From contig JAHLJS010000002.1 in NCBI GenBank assembly GCA_038502445.1, positions 70,586,657-70,650,656 on the forward strand: a stretch of DNA of 64,000 nt. Reading direction: 5' to 3'. Origin of the DNA: Eremochloa ophiuroides (lineage: Eukaryota; Streptophyta; Magnoliopsida; Poales; Poaceae). This document shows positions 1 through 12,772 of the stretch, piece after piece (within the stretch, counting starts at the first letter, position 1; every line of letters starts with the position of its first letter). The position numbers and the translations under genes were made by a program. A model generated the notes under the pieces. The model did no database searches. It had not been told where the DNA came from and saw only the letters and a list, made by a program, of their open reading frames with translations.

Positions 1-1363
1 CCACGCAAACCCCTCGGGGGCTACCGACCCCTCTGACAAAGGGGAGCCACCCGAGACCCTGGCTGAAGACGGCGACGAAGCCGAGGTGATGGAGATTGAA
101 GCCGAGATGGACGATGATGAGCCGGACTAGCGCGAGCCGCTGGTCAGCTGACTTGTCCGAGGAATCTTACCCTCGGGATAAACCAGAGCACGACGGTTGG
201 CACGTAAAGCTAAGTCCTTTACGATGATCGACGGTAACCTTTATCGACGGAGTCCCACGGGCGTCCTCTAGCGCTGCATTCCCTTCAGTCAAGGCAAATG
301 CCTACTCGAAGAGATACACGCTGGAGCTTGTGGTCACCACACCGCGCCAAGAACTCTAGTTGGTAACGCCTTTCGACAAGGCTTCTACTGGCCAACCGCC
401 GTGGCCGATGCTACCGAGGTGGTACGCTCCTGCGAGGGGTGCCAGTACTACGCTCGGTAGACACACCTCCCGGCCCAAGCCCTCCAGACGATTCCCCTCA
501 CTTGGCCATTCGCCGTATGGGGACTGGACCTTGTCGGGCCCCTCCAAAAGGCGCCCGGGGGCTTCACCCACTTGCTTGTCGCCATCGACAAGTTCTCAAA
601 GTGGATCGAGGCTTGGCCGATCACCCAAATCAGCTCAGCACAAGCGGTGTTATTCTTCACCGACATTGTCCATCGGTTTGGTGTCCCGAACTCCATCATC
701 ACTGACAACGGCACGCAGTTCACCGAAAAGAAATTTCTGGCCTTCTGCGACGAGTACCACATACGAGTGGACTGGGAGGCCGTAGCCCACCCAAAAATGA
801 ACGGCCAAGTAGAACGTGCCAATGGCATGATTCTCCAAGCCCTTAAGCCGAGAATATTCAACAGATTGAATAAGTTCGGCAAGGGGTGGCTGACGGAGCT
901 CCCGGCAGTGATATGGAGTCTAAGGACTACGCCAAGCCGAGCCACGGGCTTCACGCCCTTCTTCCTGGTGTACGGTGCCGAGGTCGTCCTCCCCACGGAC
1001 TTGGAGTACGGCGCCCCGAGGTTCCAAGCCTATGATGAACAGGGCAATCAGACTTCCTGCAAAGACGCGTTGGACCAAGTCGACGAAGCTCGGGACATGG
1101 CCTTGTTGCACTTAGCCAAATACCAGCAGTCACTACGCAAGTACCACGCTCGGCACGTCCGGGGCCGAGCCTTCAGCGTAGGCGACTTGGTGCTGTGGCT
1201 CAGGCAGGACAACAAGGGGCGCCACAAGCTCACACCACCATGGGAAGGGCCATTTATCATCGCCGAGGTGCTATGCCCTGGCACGTACAAGCTCACGAAC
1301 GAGAAGGGCGAGGTCTACAACAATGCTTGGAACATCGAACAGCTACGTCGCTTCTATCCTTAA
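1..1363 (+). pseudogene. Decayed pol end of Tat-1: integrase
   Basis: Integrase inserts the cDNA copy of a retrotransposon into nuclear DNA. One frame can be followed through the window start. It shows the zinc-binding HHCC region (HH near 338, CEGC near 432-443), the first catalytic Asp at 527-529, then an open stretch 572-1363 with the second Asp in TDNGTQF (Asp45 counted from the Met at 572) and the Glu in NGQVERAN (Glu81). The spacing is exactly D-35-E. The C-terminal part carries the LVLW and GPF motifs and ends in LRRFYP. In-frame stops lie at 128-130, 149-151, 179-181, 269-271 and 458-460, so no working enzyme is possible even though the last 263 codons are open. The upstream text resembles the linker between RNase H and integrase of grass Tat elements (family knowledge). 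RT and Gag would lie left of the window. Confidence 0.9.
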
Positions 1364-1565
1364 AATTCCGAGCATTGTGCAATTTTTAAAATCTTGAAAT
1401 CAATAAAAAGAGACCCAAGTTCTACTCTTTTTTACTTGGTTTTTAGATGTTCGATCCGAGCCTACACTCGGAAGTAAAATGACTTTTCATTTCGCCGAGC
1501 ATTAGAAAAGTGAGGCTCGGCCTAACCGACGGAAAGGCCAACCCTCCCTCGGGGCCTAGGACGGG

Positions 1566-1570
1566 GGCAA
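1566..1570. repeat. Target-site duplication GGCAA (left)
   Basis: GGCAA directly precedes the TGTAAC start of the solo LTR and recurs directly after its GTTACA end at 6535-6539. This proves an insertion into Tat-1. Confidence 0.93.
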
Positions 1571-4500
1571 TGTAACACCCCAGGTGTTAGTCATGAGCTA
1601 ACCAGCGAGTGTAGACCTAATCAAGTTATTTCAATCAATGATCCTAATCACTATTTCATATTCATCTCCATCTACCTTGATCATTGGAGAAGTTGCATGA
1701 AGATTTAAATTGGAAAGTCACATGAGATGACAAGCCCTCTGCTTGATTGGATTGCAGGACTACGTGAACATGAGCATGCAAAGTCAACCAAACCTTGCAA
1801 CCTTGACCAAACAACTCTATTTGAACTCTACAACAAAAGTCATGAAGGTTTCATGTTGAGAAAATGTCAAGAAAATACCTCAATTGGCCTAAATATCCAA
1901 ATTGAGCTCTCTAATGATCTTACTTTGACCAAAGTGGAAATATTATTTTGGAGCAAGAAATGAAGTTTGACCCAAAATAAAAGTTACAGATATTTTGGAG
2001 TAGAACAAATGTTATTTTTGGACCAAGTCATGATTCAAACCCTAAGTGCCTCAAAAAGTGAACACAAGACAGAAGAAAAATCTGATTTCAGGACTTGGAT
2101 AAATTCTAAGTCTGAAAATGGTGTTGATTTCATGGCCTTCCCGTGTTCACCAAATTTCGTTAAGCAACTTGAGTTGGACCAAATATAAAAGTTGTCACAA
2201 ACTCTTGGGAGCACAACATATCAAAATTTGAGGTCAATCCGACTTCGTTTGACAAGGGTTGCCACTCGATCTTTGATCGTAATTAGCTTGTTGACAACAT
2301 CAACTTCGGGCTTAGTTACACACTAATCCAGTTATCAAATGGCCGAGCTACCTTAATAAAAGTTGTAGAGTGCTCTGAGGTAAGCAAATTTCATAATTGG
2401 CCCTTTGCCTAATTCGGCCCAAAAGCAGCCCAAACCGGCGTCTCAAACCCGCACCGACAATACCCGCCACGTGCTCGTCAAAATGCCACAATGGGTGGAC
2501 GTGTCGTCCATGCATCCAGAGCAGCAGCTCCATGGCTGCCACCTTGCTCCTCTCTGACCGTGCCCCTGCCCGAGATGGAGAAGCGCCAGAGCTCCTTCTC
2601 ACTCTCCCCATCACTCTCCTGCTCCATTTTCCCCTTCCTGCTCGCCCTCTCGCATCGCCTCCCTCCGTTCTACGCGCAAGCAGGGAGCCGGCCGCCATTG
2701 TTGGCCGCGTCGAGCTCCGCGTCGCCCTTCACCACTGCCCTCTCGTCGCGGGCCGAGCTTGCCTCGAGGTCCTCGGCACTCTGCTCCACCTCCGGCGCGA
2801 TTTTGCTCCATTCCTGCGTCACCACTGCCCTCATGGCTTTGGCAGTGGCCACTGGCCGCCATGGCCAGGCCGCCGTGCCATGGCCCGGGCTGGGGCTGGG
2901 GGAGCCAGCCGCTGACCCTCGTCGCCCTGTGCCTGCCGCCGCAGTCGGCCTGCTGCATCTCCTCTCTCCCTCCCGGCTCCCTCTCCTCCCCAGCGCCTTC
3001 CTCCATTCTCTGCTCTGTTCGAACAGACAGAGGAAGAAGAAGACCTCCCTGTTCTTTTCCTTGAGTGTATGACAAGTGGGACCCGCAGGAGCTCATTTCT
3101 ACCTCATTTTTGCAGATCTGGTTTAAAATTCAAAAATTCATATCTGGAGTTTGGTAGCTCCAAAAATTGTGAAACAAGTTTTGTTGGTTTCCTTGTTAAG
3201 TTCTCTGCATGTTACGTCCCTAAAAATGTGCTATGTTATTTGTGTATTTGTGCTGTAGAAATTGATTAGGAAAAGTGGTTTAAGAAATATATTAACTTGC
3301 TTTTGGCCATATTTTGAGAAATATATGTCCAAAAATCATGATTCCAATTTTGTTAGGCTTCTAATGACATGCACTAGCTCATAAAAATATAAAACATATA
3401 TGTTGTTTACTGTTTTATTGGTGTTTCACATTAATCTTGTTAATTAGGAAATAAAGGGTTGAATTACTTGTTATTTTTGTAACTGGAGTTGTCTTGCTCC
3501 AAATGGCATGAAAATTTAATTGTAGACTCTATGTATGATGTGTGATGTATGGTTAAAATTTCATGATTTATGGTGCATGTATGACTGAGGTGTTGATTTA
3601 TCTTGTTTGATGCCTATAAAGTAGATTTAAATGCATTATAAATAATATTTTGGTGTAAAAATGGAAAATGGTGCTCCACTACCTTTGTTTGAGGTTGTGC
3701 TAACCTGAGAAAACATGATATGGCCATGTTGTTTCAGAAAATGGTGAGTTTCATATTTAATTTGCTCTCCAATGCTTTATTGCATTATACATTTGTTTAT
3801 TTTGTAATAATTGAATTATGGAACCTGAGCATGTAAGATTTGAACCTTGGTCATGATTTGTAATCACCTAGCTCTCATAAAAGTTTGGGACTCATTTGAG
3901 ATGTTTACCATATAACTTAAATAATTAAATAATGGGTTTTTATGTAATAATGAGTGAATAATTAAAGACAAATGAATGCATATATGTTTCTTGTGATTCC
4001 TTAATATGTTTTGGTCTGAGATGAGTCTTGTATGACCATGTAATCATGTTTGGAGCTATCTAAATAGCTCATTCCTATGTGTGCTTAGGTGATAAATAAG
4101 GGAAAAGCATGTTTTGCTTATATGCTGAAAATGGCTGCAGGCATAGTCCCTGTTCTTGTGATGATTTACCTAGGAAAATGATGTTGCATGAGAATGTGTT
4201 CTATACAAAAGTTGTAGCTAACTTCATTGTATAGCTTTTCCTAAAGTTTCATGGTCATAGGCCTGATAGTTTAGGAGTTATGACTTTTAGAAGTCTGCTC
4301 TCAGGTTTTGCTTGTTTTCGGTGCAGACCTGAATGTTTGTTTTGTTTAACCAATTTGTGCTTGGAATCACCTCTTGGTGATAATAAAGAAGTTGTAGTAT
4401 ATTTATATGTCTTTCCAAATTGTCTATGATCATCCCTTTTGGTGGTCTAAATCTCTAGTTATGATTGTTTGAGTTGGGAGGACAGAATCTGTCCAAGTCT

Positions 4501-6534
4501 GGACAGAGCTGTCTTCTTTGCATTGTTTGACCTTTATATGAATTAAATCATCTGAAGAGGATAATACCAAAGTTGTAGACAATTTCAATAGCTTTCCAGA
4601 AAGGCTTAGATCACCCTGGTTGGATGTATATAGCTTTAGTTATGGTTAAATCTTATGCTTGCTGTCCTGTTCTCCTTAAACTGCATATGTGAGATTATGA
4701 TTGCTTTCATGTTGCCTTGCTTGGTGGCATTGTTAGCTCATGGTTCAGTAATGGTAGATTAACATGTCTTGTATTACTTCCTTTTATTCATACATATGCA
4801 TTGTGCATCTCATTTAGGTACGATAGATGAACACGTGGAGTGAAGGACATGATGATGGAACTAACCACAAGACGGTGTGGTGGACTAATCACGAAGATGG
4901 AAGGACTAATCGAGTGCTTGAATGGGAAATGCTCGTCGAGCGAGTGTCATCTAACAAACACTGACTTAGTGTTGAACCCCAGGTAAGCCCCGGAGCATCC
5001 CTAAGCCTCCACCTATCTCTTTTTATAAATGCACCGGTCTTTATTAAATCGTATGTTTGTGCATTTAAGTATAGGAGTTGGTTTGAAACCGTTGCTGCAT
5101 ATCTACCTTGTCTACTATATATGTGAACCTGATACTATTACTAGACAGGTGACTGATCTTATGCTTAGCCCTGCTTAGACCGGTAGAAGTCGGGTGATTT
5201 CCTGTCATCCGCGAGAAAGTCGGGTGATTTCCTGTCATCCGCGAGTGTAGGTGGTGACTGACGAGATCCACATGGTTGGCTATATGTGTCACCATGCCAC
5301 AATGAAATAATGAGAGAATCAAGGCTAGGTAGCGGGGAGCTGCATGACATGGGTCATGTTGACTTCGGTGCTGCTTGCGGCCGACTAGGACTGAGGCCAC
5401 CAGACATCAGTTGAGATTGAAAGACGTCGTCACATAGCTGGCCAGATAAGTCGTTCTGACCGCGAAGCCGAGTATTTCTTTCTGAGCCGGGAATTGGGCG
5501 TGATAAGGCAAACATATTGTGGAGGTAGGAAGGATGTGCGGAGACACCATCTTACCAAGGGCAGGTCAGGGACCTGATGCATCCTGGAAGTGGGTTTGTC
5601 TCTGAGAATATGGACCCCTCCAAGCCCGCGATACATATTATGTCTCAGAAAGATTTAACGGTGGCCCAAGAAGCCAGTGGCTCGGCTGACAGGGTTTGTG
5701 ATTGGCATATTTGCCAGCTGGTACAATCGATTCGAATCGCCATCTCTCCTGGTTAGTGAGAAACTGAACTGATCTTCTGGTGAGGTAGAGGTTAACAACT
5801 TGAACATGATTATTGGTGAGATGAGGTTGATATCTGTGGATATCGGAAATCATATGGTTTTATTGATTGCTATAATATCAAGTGATTGTTTAGTATAGCT
5901 GCAAACCTTAGCTTAATAGTTTAACTGAAATCGAAGCTGAATCACATCTAAAACTTATAAGTTGAGGAACTATTGTAGTAATGCTTTTTCTGCAAAAATG
6001 ATGCTATCTCCTGAACTCCACCAAATAAGCCTTGCATATCCTTGAGAGTCTTTTTATTTACTTCCTGTCGGGTAAGTCTAGCTGAGTACAATTGAGTACT
6101 CAGGGTTTTATTCCCAATGTTGCAGGAGGAATGCATTGGTTGACTAAAAGAATTACTTCTATCCTTCGGAAGAGGAGGACTAGACCTTGGGCAAGGTCAT
6201 GTTATCTATCTCATCTATGTTGCTATGACTGGTCGGTACTTGGCACTGTATTATGAAATTAAGCTTATGTAAAACTATTTCGTTTCCGCTATTGAACTTT
6301 TATGTAAAAGTTTATCTTGTACTCTGATGTATTTGAAATATGTGTGAATCTATGTATCATGTGTATGTGTACTGCTGAGTTTCTGTGATCCTTGGGGTAT
6401 GTACTGTGTAAAAGTTTGAAATCCTTCGAGATTTCACGGACTACCGGGTTTATATTGGCTCAAGTGTGGCTTGATAGCTGGGAAAACAGCTGTCGCTGTA
6501 CTTGTGCTCGTATAAATTGGTCGGTTCCGTTACA
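1571..6534 (+). mobile_element. Solo LTR (4964 bp) of a chromodomain Ty3/gypsy family
   Basis: The LTR begins TGTAACACCCC and ends GTTACA, giving a 6-bp terminal inverted repeat, and is flanked by the perfect TSD GGCAA. It has no internal domain and no second LTR, so it is the usual product of recombination between the two LTRs of one element. It matches the LTRs at 41542-46469 and 51725-56551 along its length but is clearly more diverged from them than they are from each other. About 850-1450 bp into the LTR lies a GC-rich block (roughly 2440-3010), followed by some 2 kb of AT-rich DNA. Open frames in the GC block do not keep the same reading frame between copies and are not called as genes. 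Confidence 0.93.
5188..5247. repeat. 30-bp tandem duplication inside the long LTR
   Basis: Two adjacent 30-bp units begin AGTCGGGTGATTTCCTGT. The same pair is present in the other two LTR copies at 45128-45187 and 55211-55270, so the duplication predates the split of the copies. Confidence 0.85.
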
Positions 6535-6539
6535 GGCAA
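6535..6539. repeat. Target-site duplication GGCAA (right)
   Basis: Right copy of the duplication that flanks the solo LTR. The Tat-1 spacer resumes immediately after it. Confidence 0.93.
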
Positions 6540-7112
6540 CCCCCAGACTTTCCCGAGCCTCAACGATTTTGAAAACACAAAAATTTCAAAACCCATTGAA
6601 ATCGTTTCTCCCTAAAAAACGCTTCTCTCCTAAAGCCAGGCGTGAACTTATAAGACTCGGAAGAGTAAGAGAAGTCCCAGAGGACAGAGCCGGCCGAGCC
6701 GAGGAGACCGCTTACGCCCTAGGGCTATAGCATCTCCCCTCGCCACTCTACGTTCGAAGGCTAACTCGCACTCGGAAGAAAACTTATAAGATCTACGCTC
6801 GGCAAAAGGAGGAGGCTCGGGAAGAAACAATTAAGCTTTTTCCAAGAGTTCTTTCTACCAAAACTCCTAGGACATCGGCTGCGTCTACGCCGCTAAAGCT
6901 ATGACAGCCGAATAAAGTCCCCCGAGGCTCGATTGCCCGGGCACAAGATCGGCAAGAAAAAAAACCTAAGGAAAAAACACGAAACGAAACGAAACAAACA
7001 TACAGCAAATATTTACATATATATAAAGGCCACGAAGGGCCACATTGTTTGTTTCCTCCCAGCCACTCACGAAAAATTACTTTTTACAAGGGCACTACGG
7101 CCCGGCTGTTCT

Positions 7113-10100
7113 TCATGGTAGGTTCAGGGGAGGAAGTTCGACTTCAGCTTCGAAGAGGCCCACCAGTGCTTCTCCTGGCTCCTTCATCAAGTCCTCCAGC
7201 GCCAGGAGCTCGGCGTCGTTGGCCTCAAGGAAGCCTTCGCTGACAGGGCCAGCGTCGAAGTTCCCATAGTGGGACTTCACGACTGCCAGTGTCTTCTGGA
7301 CACCCGTCAGTAGGGCCTCCTTGACCCGGCCGCCGACACTTCCGTAGTCCAGTCGGCTCCGGAGCGAGATCCCCGAAGGTTCCCTACCGGTACCGATGGA
7401 GTCACACAGCGCGCGCGTAGCCTTCTGCAGTTCCAGGTGATCGGCCGCCTCGCCGTCGTAAGCCGCCTGCAGAACTGCGGGAGCAAAACATGGAGGTGAA
7501 CAAAGATGCAGCAAGCAACCAAGACGAACAGAATGAAAAAGCGCGACACTGCACATACGGCCAGCCTCTTCCCGAGCCTTCTATGCCTCCTTCCGGGCTG
7601 AGTCCGCTGCGCCAACCGCCAGATGCAACGCCTCCTGAGTGTCACTCAAGTCGAGAGCCAAGGCCTCAGCGACAGAAGTCTTCTCGGCGGTAAGCTCTCG
7701 AGCGGCGTCGCGCTCCCTTGTCATCTTGGCCAGGACGCTCTCCAGCTCCTGCACCCGCATCGCCGAGGCAGCGGTCGGCCCTTCGCCTCCGTGACCTCCC
7801 CCTTCAGTGTTGTCAACACTTACTTCGGCAAGCTTGGAGTTCATGGCGGTGAGCTCGCCCTGGGCGCAGGCAAGGGCTTTCCCCTTGAGGTCAAGCTGCT
7901 TCCAGAGCCCGAGCCCGCCACGGAGGAAGCGGGATTTGTCCCGGGAGGTATGCATGAGGTCCTGGAAAGGATAAAGGAGCAGAGACGGTAAGAACGACGC
8001 TCGTACATAGGTAAAATTACGAGACACGAAGGCTCACCTAAAGCTGGGCCGGGAGCTCCGTCTCGAGGATGTCGGCGATCGCGCTGAGACCCGCCGCCGA
8101 GCTGAACCTGAGCTCTTGAACGGCGTCCCATTTGGGAGCCTCGAGGTTGTCCCAGAGCGAGAAGACTGGCGGCGCCTGAGGATCCGCTCGGTCCACCCAC
8201 TCGATCCGGGAGGCGGTCAGCTCCCGAGGACGAGGCTCCCTCAGTGCCAACGCCCAGGGACCTTCCTCACAGGCAGGGGAGCTCCTGTGCCGACATCCGC
8301 AGCCGACAAGCCCGCGGTGGCTGGCTCTGTGGGGGCGGCATCAGCTGGCGCTCCCGAGGCTCCTCTAGAAGTAACAGCCGGGGCCTTGGGAGTCTGCGCT
8401 GGCGCTGCCACCATATCGATGACGGGCGCGACGACGGCGGCCACAGCCGGAACAACTCCTCCTGAGGGAGGAACCTCGGACGCCACGATCGGACCAGCGG
8501 GGGGGGGGGGGGCGTATTTCCTCGCCCATTGGCCAGGCGCTCCCCCCGGCCATGTCGTGGCCCTGCACCTTCAGGGCCTTCAGGTGCGACACCTAGAGGT
8601 CCAACCCCGAGCGTTTCCTGAAGCGGAGAAGGAAGAAAGAAACGTTCATAACGCCAAACATGATCTCCGACGATGGGAATAAAAGGTAAGGACACCTATC
8701 TCATCTTCGGAACCACCCTCCTCTTCTTCGTCGCCCCTGTGCTCAGCGAGACGACGGACGGCGTGGGCTGCGCCGGCAGCGGAGGAGTAGGAGCCACCGC
8801 GGCGTTCGGGCTGGCACCACCCTGAGGCGAGGGCCCTACCTAGGCGCCGAGGGTCGCCTCGACGTCGCAACCCCTCGGCGGCGAAGCTTGAGTCTGGGAG
8901 GACCCCTGCCCAAGTTTCGGCGTCTTGGCACGGGCCGGCTCCGGCTCCGACAGTTTTCGCTCACCGCTCCCCCCGCCTTCGGCCGTCGCGCCGATCAACG
9001 ATGCGTCGAAGGGGAGGGTGCGTGGAAACAGTATTCCCCCGGTCCCGCCGGCAGCAGCCAGGCTCGGCTCAGGCGCTGGGTCAGGGCCTGTTCCCAGCCT
9101 CTCCAGCGAGCCCTCGCGGTCACTGGAAGGCGGAGCCGTAGCTCCGGTAGTCACGCTACCAGAGACCGCGCCTTCGGGCACGGACTCCGGCAGTTTTGCC
9201 TGGGGGCTCGGGTCACGAGCCCCGGCACTTCCGCCGGCGGACGCCGGCATTGGAGCCTTCCCAGGCTCGTCGGCGCCCACCGTAGGCTTTGTGGCCACGA
9301 AGGGCTGGTCCAACACCACGAAGTCAAAAAAATCGTCTTCCCCTCTTGACAGCGACGATGACGCTGGGAGGATTCCTCCGTCCTCCGAGCCCTCTTCTGC
9401 TTCAGCACGGTCTTCTGGTCCTTCTCAGCCTTCGCTGCCTGGTCCCGAAGGCGGTTCTAGGTTCGCTGAACCCTGTCCTCCAGGACAAGTGGAAGGGAAG
9501 GCTTCCCGGTCCTTGAAAGACCTTGCGACGAATGAAGAAAGAAGTCAGGAAAAAGACCGAGGAACCACGAACTCGATGGAGCAGACGACGCTCACCAGTG
9601 CGATGAAGCCCGTGTGGGGACGCATGGGTATCCGTTTCACCTCGTCCCAGGTATGGTGACCACCCACCATGTACTTAACCTGGCGCATAATCTCTTGTTG
9701 GCCGATGTCCTGGGGCAGCATCGCCGTGCCCTCCCGCGACGACCCGACGAGCATCTGGTTCAGCGCCAGCCGGCGGTCCATTAGAGGCAGCACCGTCCGC
9801 GCATGGAACTGCGCCGCCACGGTGGCTCCCGTGAGACCCCGGTCACGCAGCGTCTAGAGCGCGTCGAAGTAGGCGTTGAGGTGCTTGGCCTCCTTAGCCG
9901 GGCACCCCCACTCCCACTGAGGGTGGGGAGCGGTGAACGCCCTTCCCGTATACTTGGGGAAGGCGTCTCCGTCGTTGCAGAGGTAGAACCAGCCATGATG
10001 CCAGCCCTTGTTGGAGGAGGGGGCCTTGCAGGGGATGTACTCACCGGAGCGGATCACAAAACTGCAGCCCCCCGCACGAGGGATCTCCCGCGGCTTCTTC

Positions 10101-10537
10101 AAACCGGCCCACTTGGTGTACCAGTCGACGTGCGAGATGCGGCGCCATAGGTTCCAGTGCAGAGGTACCTCGAGGTACCCCTCACACAGGGCGGCGTAGA
10201 TCGACGCCTGCGTAATGGAGTTGGGGGTGAGGTTGTGGAGCTCCAGCCCATTGTTGAAGAGTAGCGCCCGGCAGAAGCGGCTCGGCGGCAATCCGAGCCC
10301 GCGCACGTGGTAAGCAATGAAGCTCACCACGTACTCCTGGTCGGGCTTTGGCTCTTCGTGGTCGTCTGACGGCACGACCCACTCCGGGCACTCCGCATTG
10401 GTGCGGGGGCGTAGGAGCCCTAGCTCCACGAGTCGCTCTAGATCCTCCTCCGTCACAGCGCTGCGCGGCCACGGCTCCAGCCTAAGAACGCCGGCGGCGG
10501 CGGCAGCGGCATCGGTGCGAACCGGGGAGGAAGACAT
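7113..10537 (-). pseudogene. Antisense gene of Tat-1, PF04195-like, broken and probably spliced
   Basis: Start ATG at 10535-10537 in a good context (CTCGCCATGTCT on minus). The first exon runs to about 9596. It encodes a protein like the plant 'putative gypsy type transposon' family (PF04195), with YVVSFIAYHVRGLGLPPSRF near residues 67-86 and a Trp-rich WHHGWFYLCND region. It is cut by an in-frame TAG at 9854-9856 but reads on as AAQFHARTVLPLMDRRLALN. At 9595 a donor-like CTG|GTGAGC follows, so an intron is likely. Further pieces in the same direction are an acidic/Pro-rich stretch (about 9408-8840, one frameshift), a coiled-coil stretch (7581-8027, with ELESVLAKMTRERDAARELT) and a C-terminal region (7113-7556, with VQKTLAVVKSHYGNFDAG). 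Joining the pieces into one gene is inference. Function is unknown; such antisense frames are known in Tat elements. Confidence 0.72.
8499..8512. repeat. Run of 14 G
   Basis: Uninterrupted G run inside the antisense gene region. It shifts frame easily and is a likely site of polymerase slippage or assembly error. Confidence 0.9.
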
Positions 10538-11856
10538 GGCGAGCTAGAGGAGAAGAGTGGTGGGAAGGCAACGACGTCGGTCGCGGCGGCGCTTCTCACT
10601 CGAGCGAGCAACGAAGGCGAAAGGGCGGACGGCGAAGGCAAGAATGCGAACGGTTGCGCAAGCAAATGGCTAGGGTAGAAACCACGAGTTTTTATTATAT
10701 ACCCGGGCGACGGATCATGGGAGATGCGGAGGATCCGCCGCGTTAACTGTGCGGGGTCCGCCACGATCACCACGTCGCCGCCGGCCTCGCACACGCAACC
10801 GCCTCGACTGCCCCAAACCGTCGCGTCCATCAGGCTACGCGCCTCAAAAGGTAAGCCGAATCATTACGCCTGCCTGCCTCGATTCCGCTGATACATTCCC
10901 CTTCTCGACGAAGGAACCTTGGGCTCGGACGACCGTTACGTTCCCTGGGGATCGAAGGCTGGCCCATAGTGGCTCGAACAGTCTTCCCAATGAAACCGAG
11001 TTAGGGACAGCTAGCGGATGGGTCACGAAAACGACCAGTATCCCGACTCCCGAGCGTCACAAGGGACATCCCGTGTTGTGTCCAAGTCCTAGTAGTGAGT
11101 CGATTACGTGGAATCCCTCCGTGGGAGGCATCAGTCCCTCGGGACCCATCGAAGGGACCCGACATCCACTAATTGACCCTCGGAAAATATTTGGAGTGTG
11201 CTCAGGCCACTAGCCAACCCCCAACGAACGGGGCACGGACCTCCACTTGGACCAACCCGTTTGTAGCTCACCGGAAATTCTGACTCGTGCCCCAGCGGGT
11301 AAGTCGAGCAAGACCAAACCTTCCTCTTCTCGAAAAAAGAGCGTGAAGGTCGAACTAAAAAGACAGGGAAGAACCCGATCGATCTCTGATACGAAAACAA
11401 AGGCTCGGGAACTTACCCTGCACCTTGGAAAGACCACCGAACGACCTCCCTTACACGATGGGAGGCTCGAGGGCTCCGCTTACAAAGGAACAACTCCGCT
11501 AAATAAATTAAAAAACACCCGAGGACTAATAATCAAGATTTTAAGCTTTTTGAGCGATATAACATCCCTCCAAAGCCTCAGGGGCTACACCCGGCTGGTG
11601 CGCTCGCGCGCACCCACTGGAAAAACAACCTATACTTCATCTCCTCGACAGGAAGCCACAGCGGTGAACCTGTGGAGGAGTGTCTTCACTCCGCCACAGG
11701 CTCAGGGGCTACTGTCGGGTACCAATGTATGGGGTACCCAACTTCGATGCAAAAACATACATTCCCAACACGGCCCGGCCCAGGTAAGGCTAGCGGAAGC
11801 CCACGAAGGCCGCGCCTACGGAGGCCATGACGATGACGCATCAATGCCAACCTACC

Positions 11857-12092
11857 CTCGGGAAAGCGGCACCCTTGGGCGCCAATTCTCCGATTCGCCC
11901 GAGCCTCCCTGAGAGAGCTCAGGAAAGCGGCACCCTCGGGCGCCAATTCTCTGATTCGCCCGAGCCTTCCCGAGAGAGCTCGGGAAAGCGGCACCCTCGG
12001 GCGCCAATTCTCCGATTCGCCCGAGCCTCCCCGAGAGAGCTCGGGAAAGCGGCACCCTCGGGCGCCAATTCTCCGATTCGCCCGAGCTTCGC
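11857..12092. repeat. 61-bp minisatellite, nearly 4 copies, in the Tat-1 LTR
   Basis: Units begin at 11857, 11918, 11979 and 12040, a strict 61-bp period; the last is incomplete. Each begins CTCGGGAAAGCGGCACCC or a one-base variant. The open frames across it on both strands are a by-product of the repeat, since 61 is not a multiple of 3. Confidence 0.95.
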
Positions 12093-12762
12093 CATCCCCC
12101 TCGACACAACAGCGCCCCAAACGCGCACGTTCGCCGTACCAACTACCCCATCTCCTCTGGCAGGCGATCTGACATTCCTCCTCCTCCCACGCCGCTACAG
12201 GGACAGTCAATCGTACGGCTCCCTGGGCACACGAGGAGATTCGCCCCAAACGAAGAGATTCGCCAACGACGACAGCGACTGCCATACCCCGGCCACACAT
12301 GTAAAACCAGGAAATGGGGGACGACAGTCGTCCGGCCAACCCAGGGGAATGGGCAAGCCTTACGACCGGTCTTGCCAACCCCCTGGAATGTACCTCCTTG
12401 GGAAAAAGAAGCTCCCGAGGGAGGACACTCCCCCCGCTCTGTCCCATCGAGCCCCCGACGGCTCCAAGGCTTCCCGAGCCTCGGGAGCTTGTACCCGGAG
12501 GTCAACCTATCTACTCGTTGCGCTGTGCAGGGTCGGACACGACAGCATGATGTATTGCCATGTAGCTAACCATGACCAGCACTGTGAGGCACCTTGGAAC
12601 TCACCAATGGAACAGTGGCAGATCAGCCGAATCACTAATGCCATGCCGCCGAGGCGCCAAGACGAAGGCGTGGCTGATGATCGCCACCAGTCATCACCAA
12701 CTCCGCCATGCCGAGTACTGTGACACAGGGCAACACATGTAATTCTAGCCTTTCCCTTGTAA

Positions 12763-12772
12763 CTATAAAAGG
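12763..12772 (+). promoter_or_regulatory. TATA box of the Tat-1 LTR
   Basis: CTATAAAAGG about 330 bp before the LTR end, as expected for the U3/R junction. Confidence 0.6.

Noticed and set aside
2397..2915. Pro/Ala-rich plus-strand frame in the GC-rich part of the solo LTR
   Set aside because: The other two LTR copies are open in a different frame (from 42336 and 52532), so the protein is not conserved; GC-rich DNA gives long chance frames.
5065..5400. A 111-codon minus-strand frame kept in all three long LTRs (also 45005-45340 and 55088-55423)
   Set aside because: The LTR copies are so similar that an open frame would survive without selection. It has no recognisable domain and crosses a 30-bp tandem duplication.
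11686..12723. Frames of about 250-300 codons on both strands of the Tat-1 LTR
   Set aside because: They cross the 61-bp minisatellite and the LTR boundary; there is no domain and no matching frame elsewhere.
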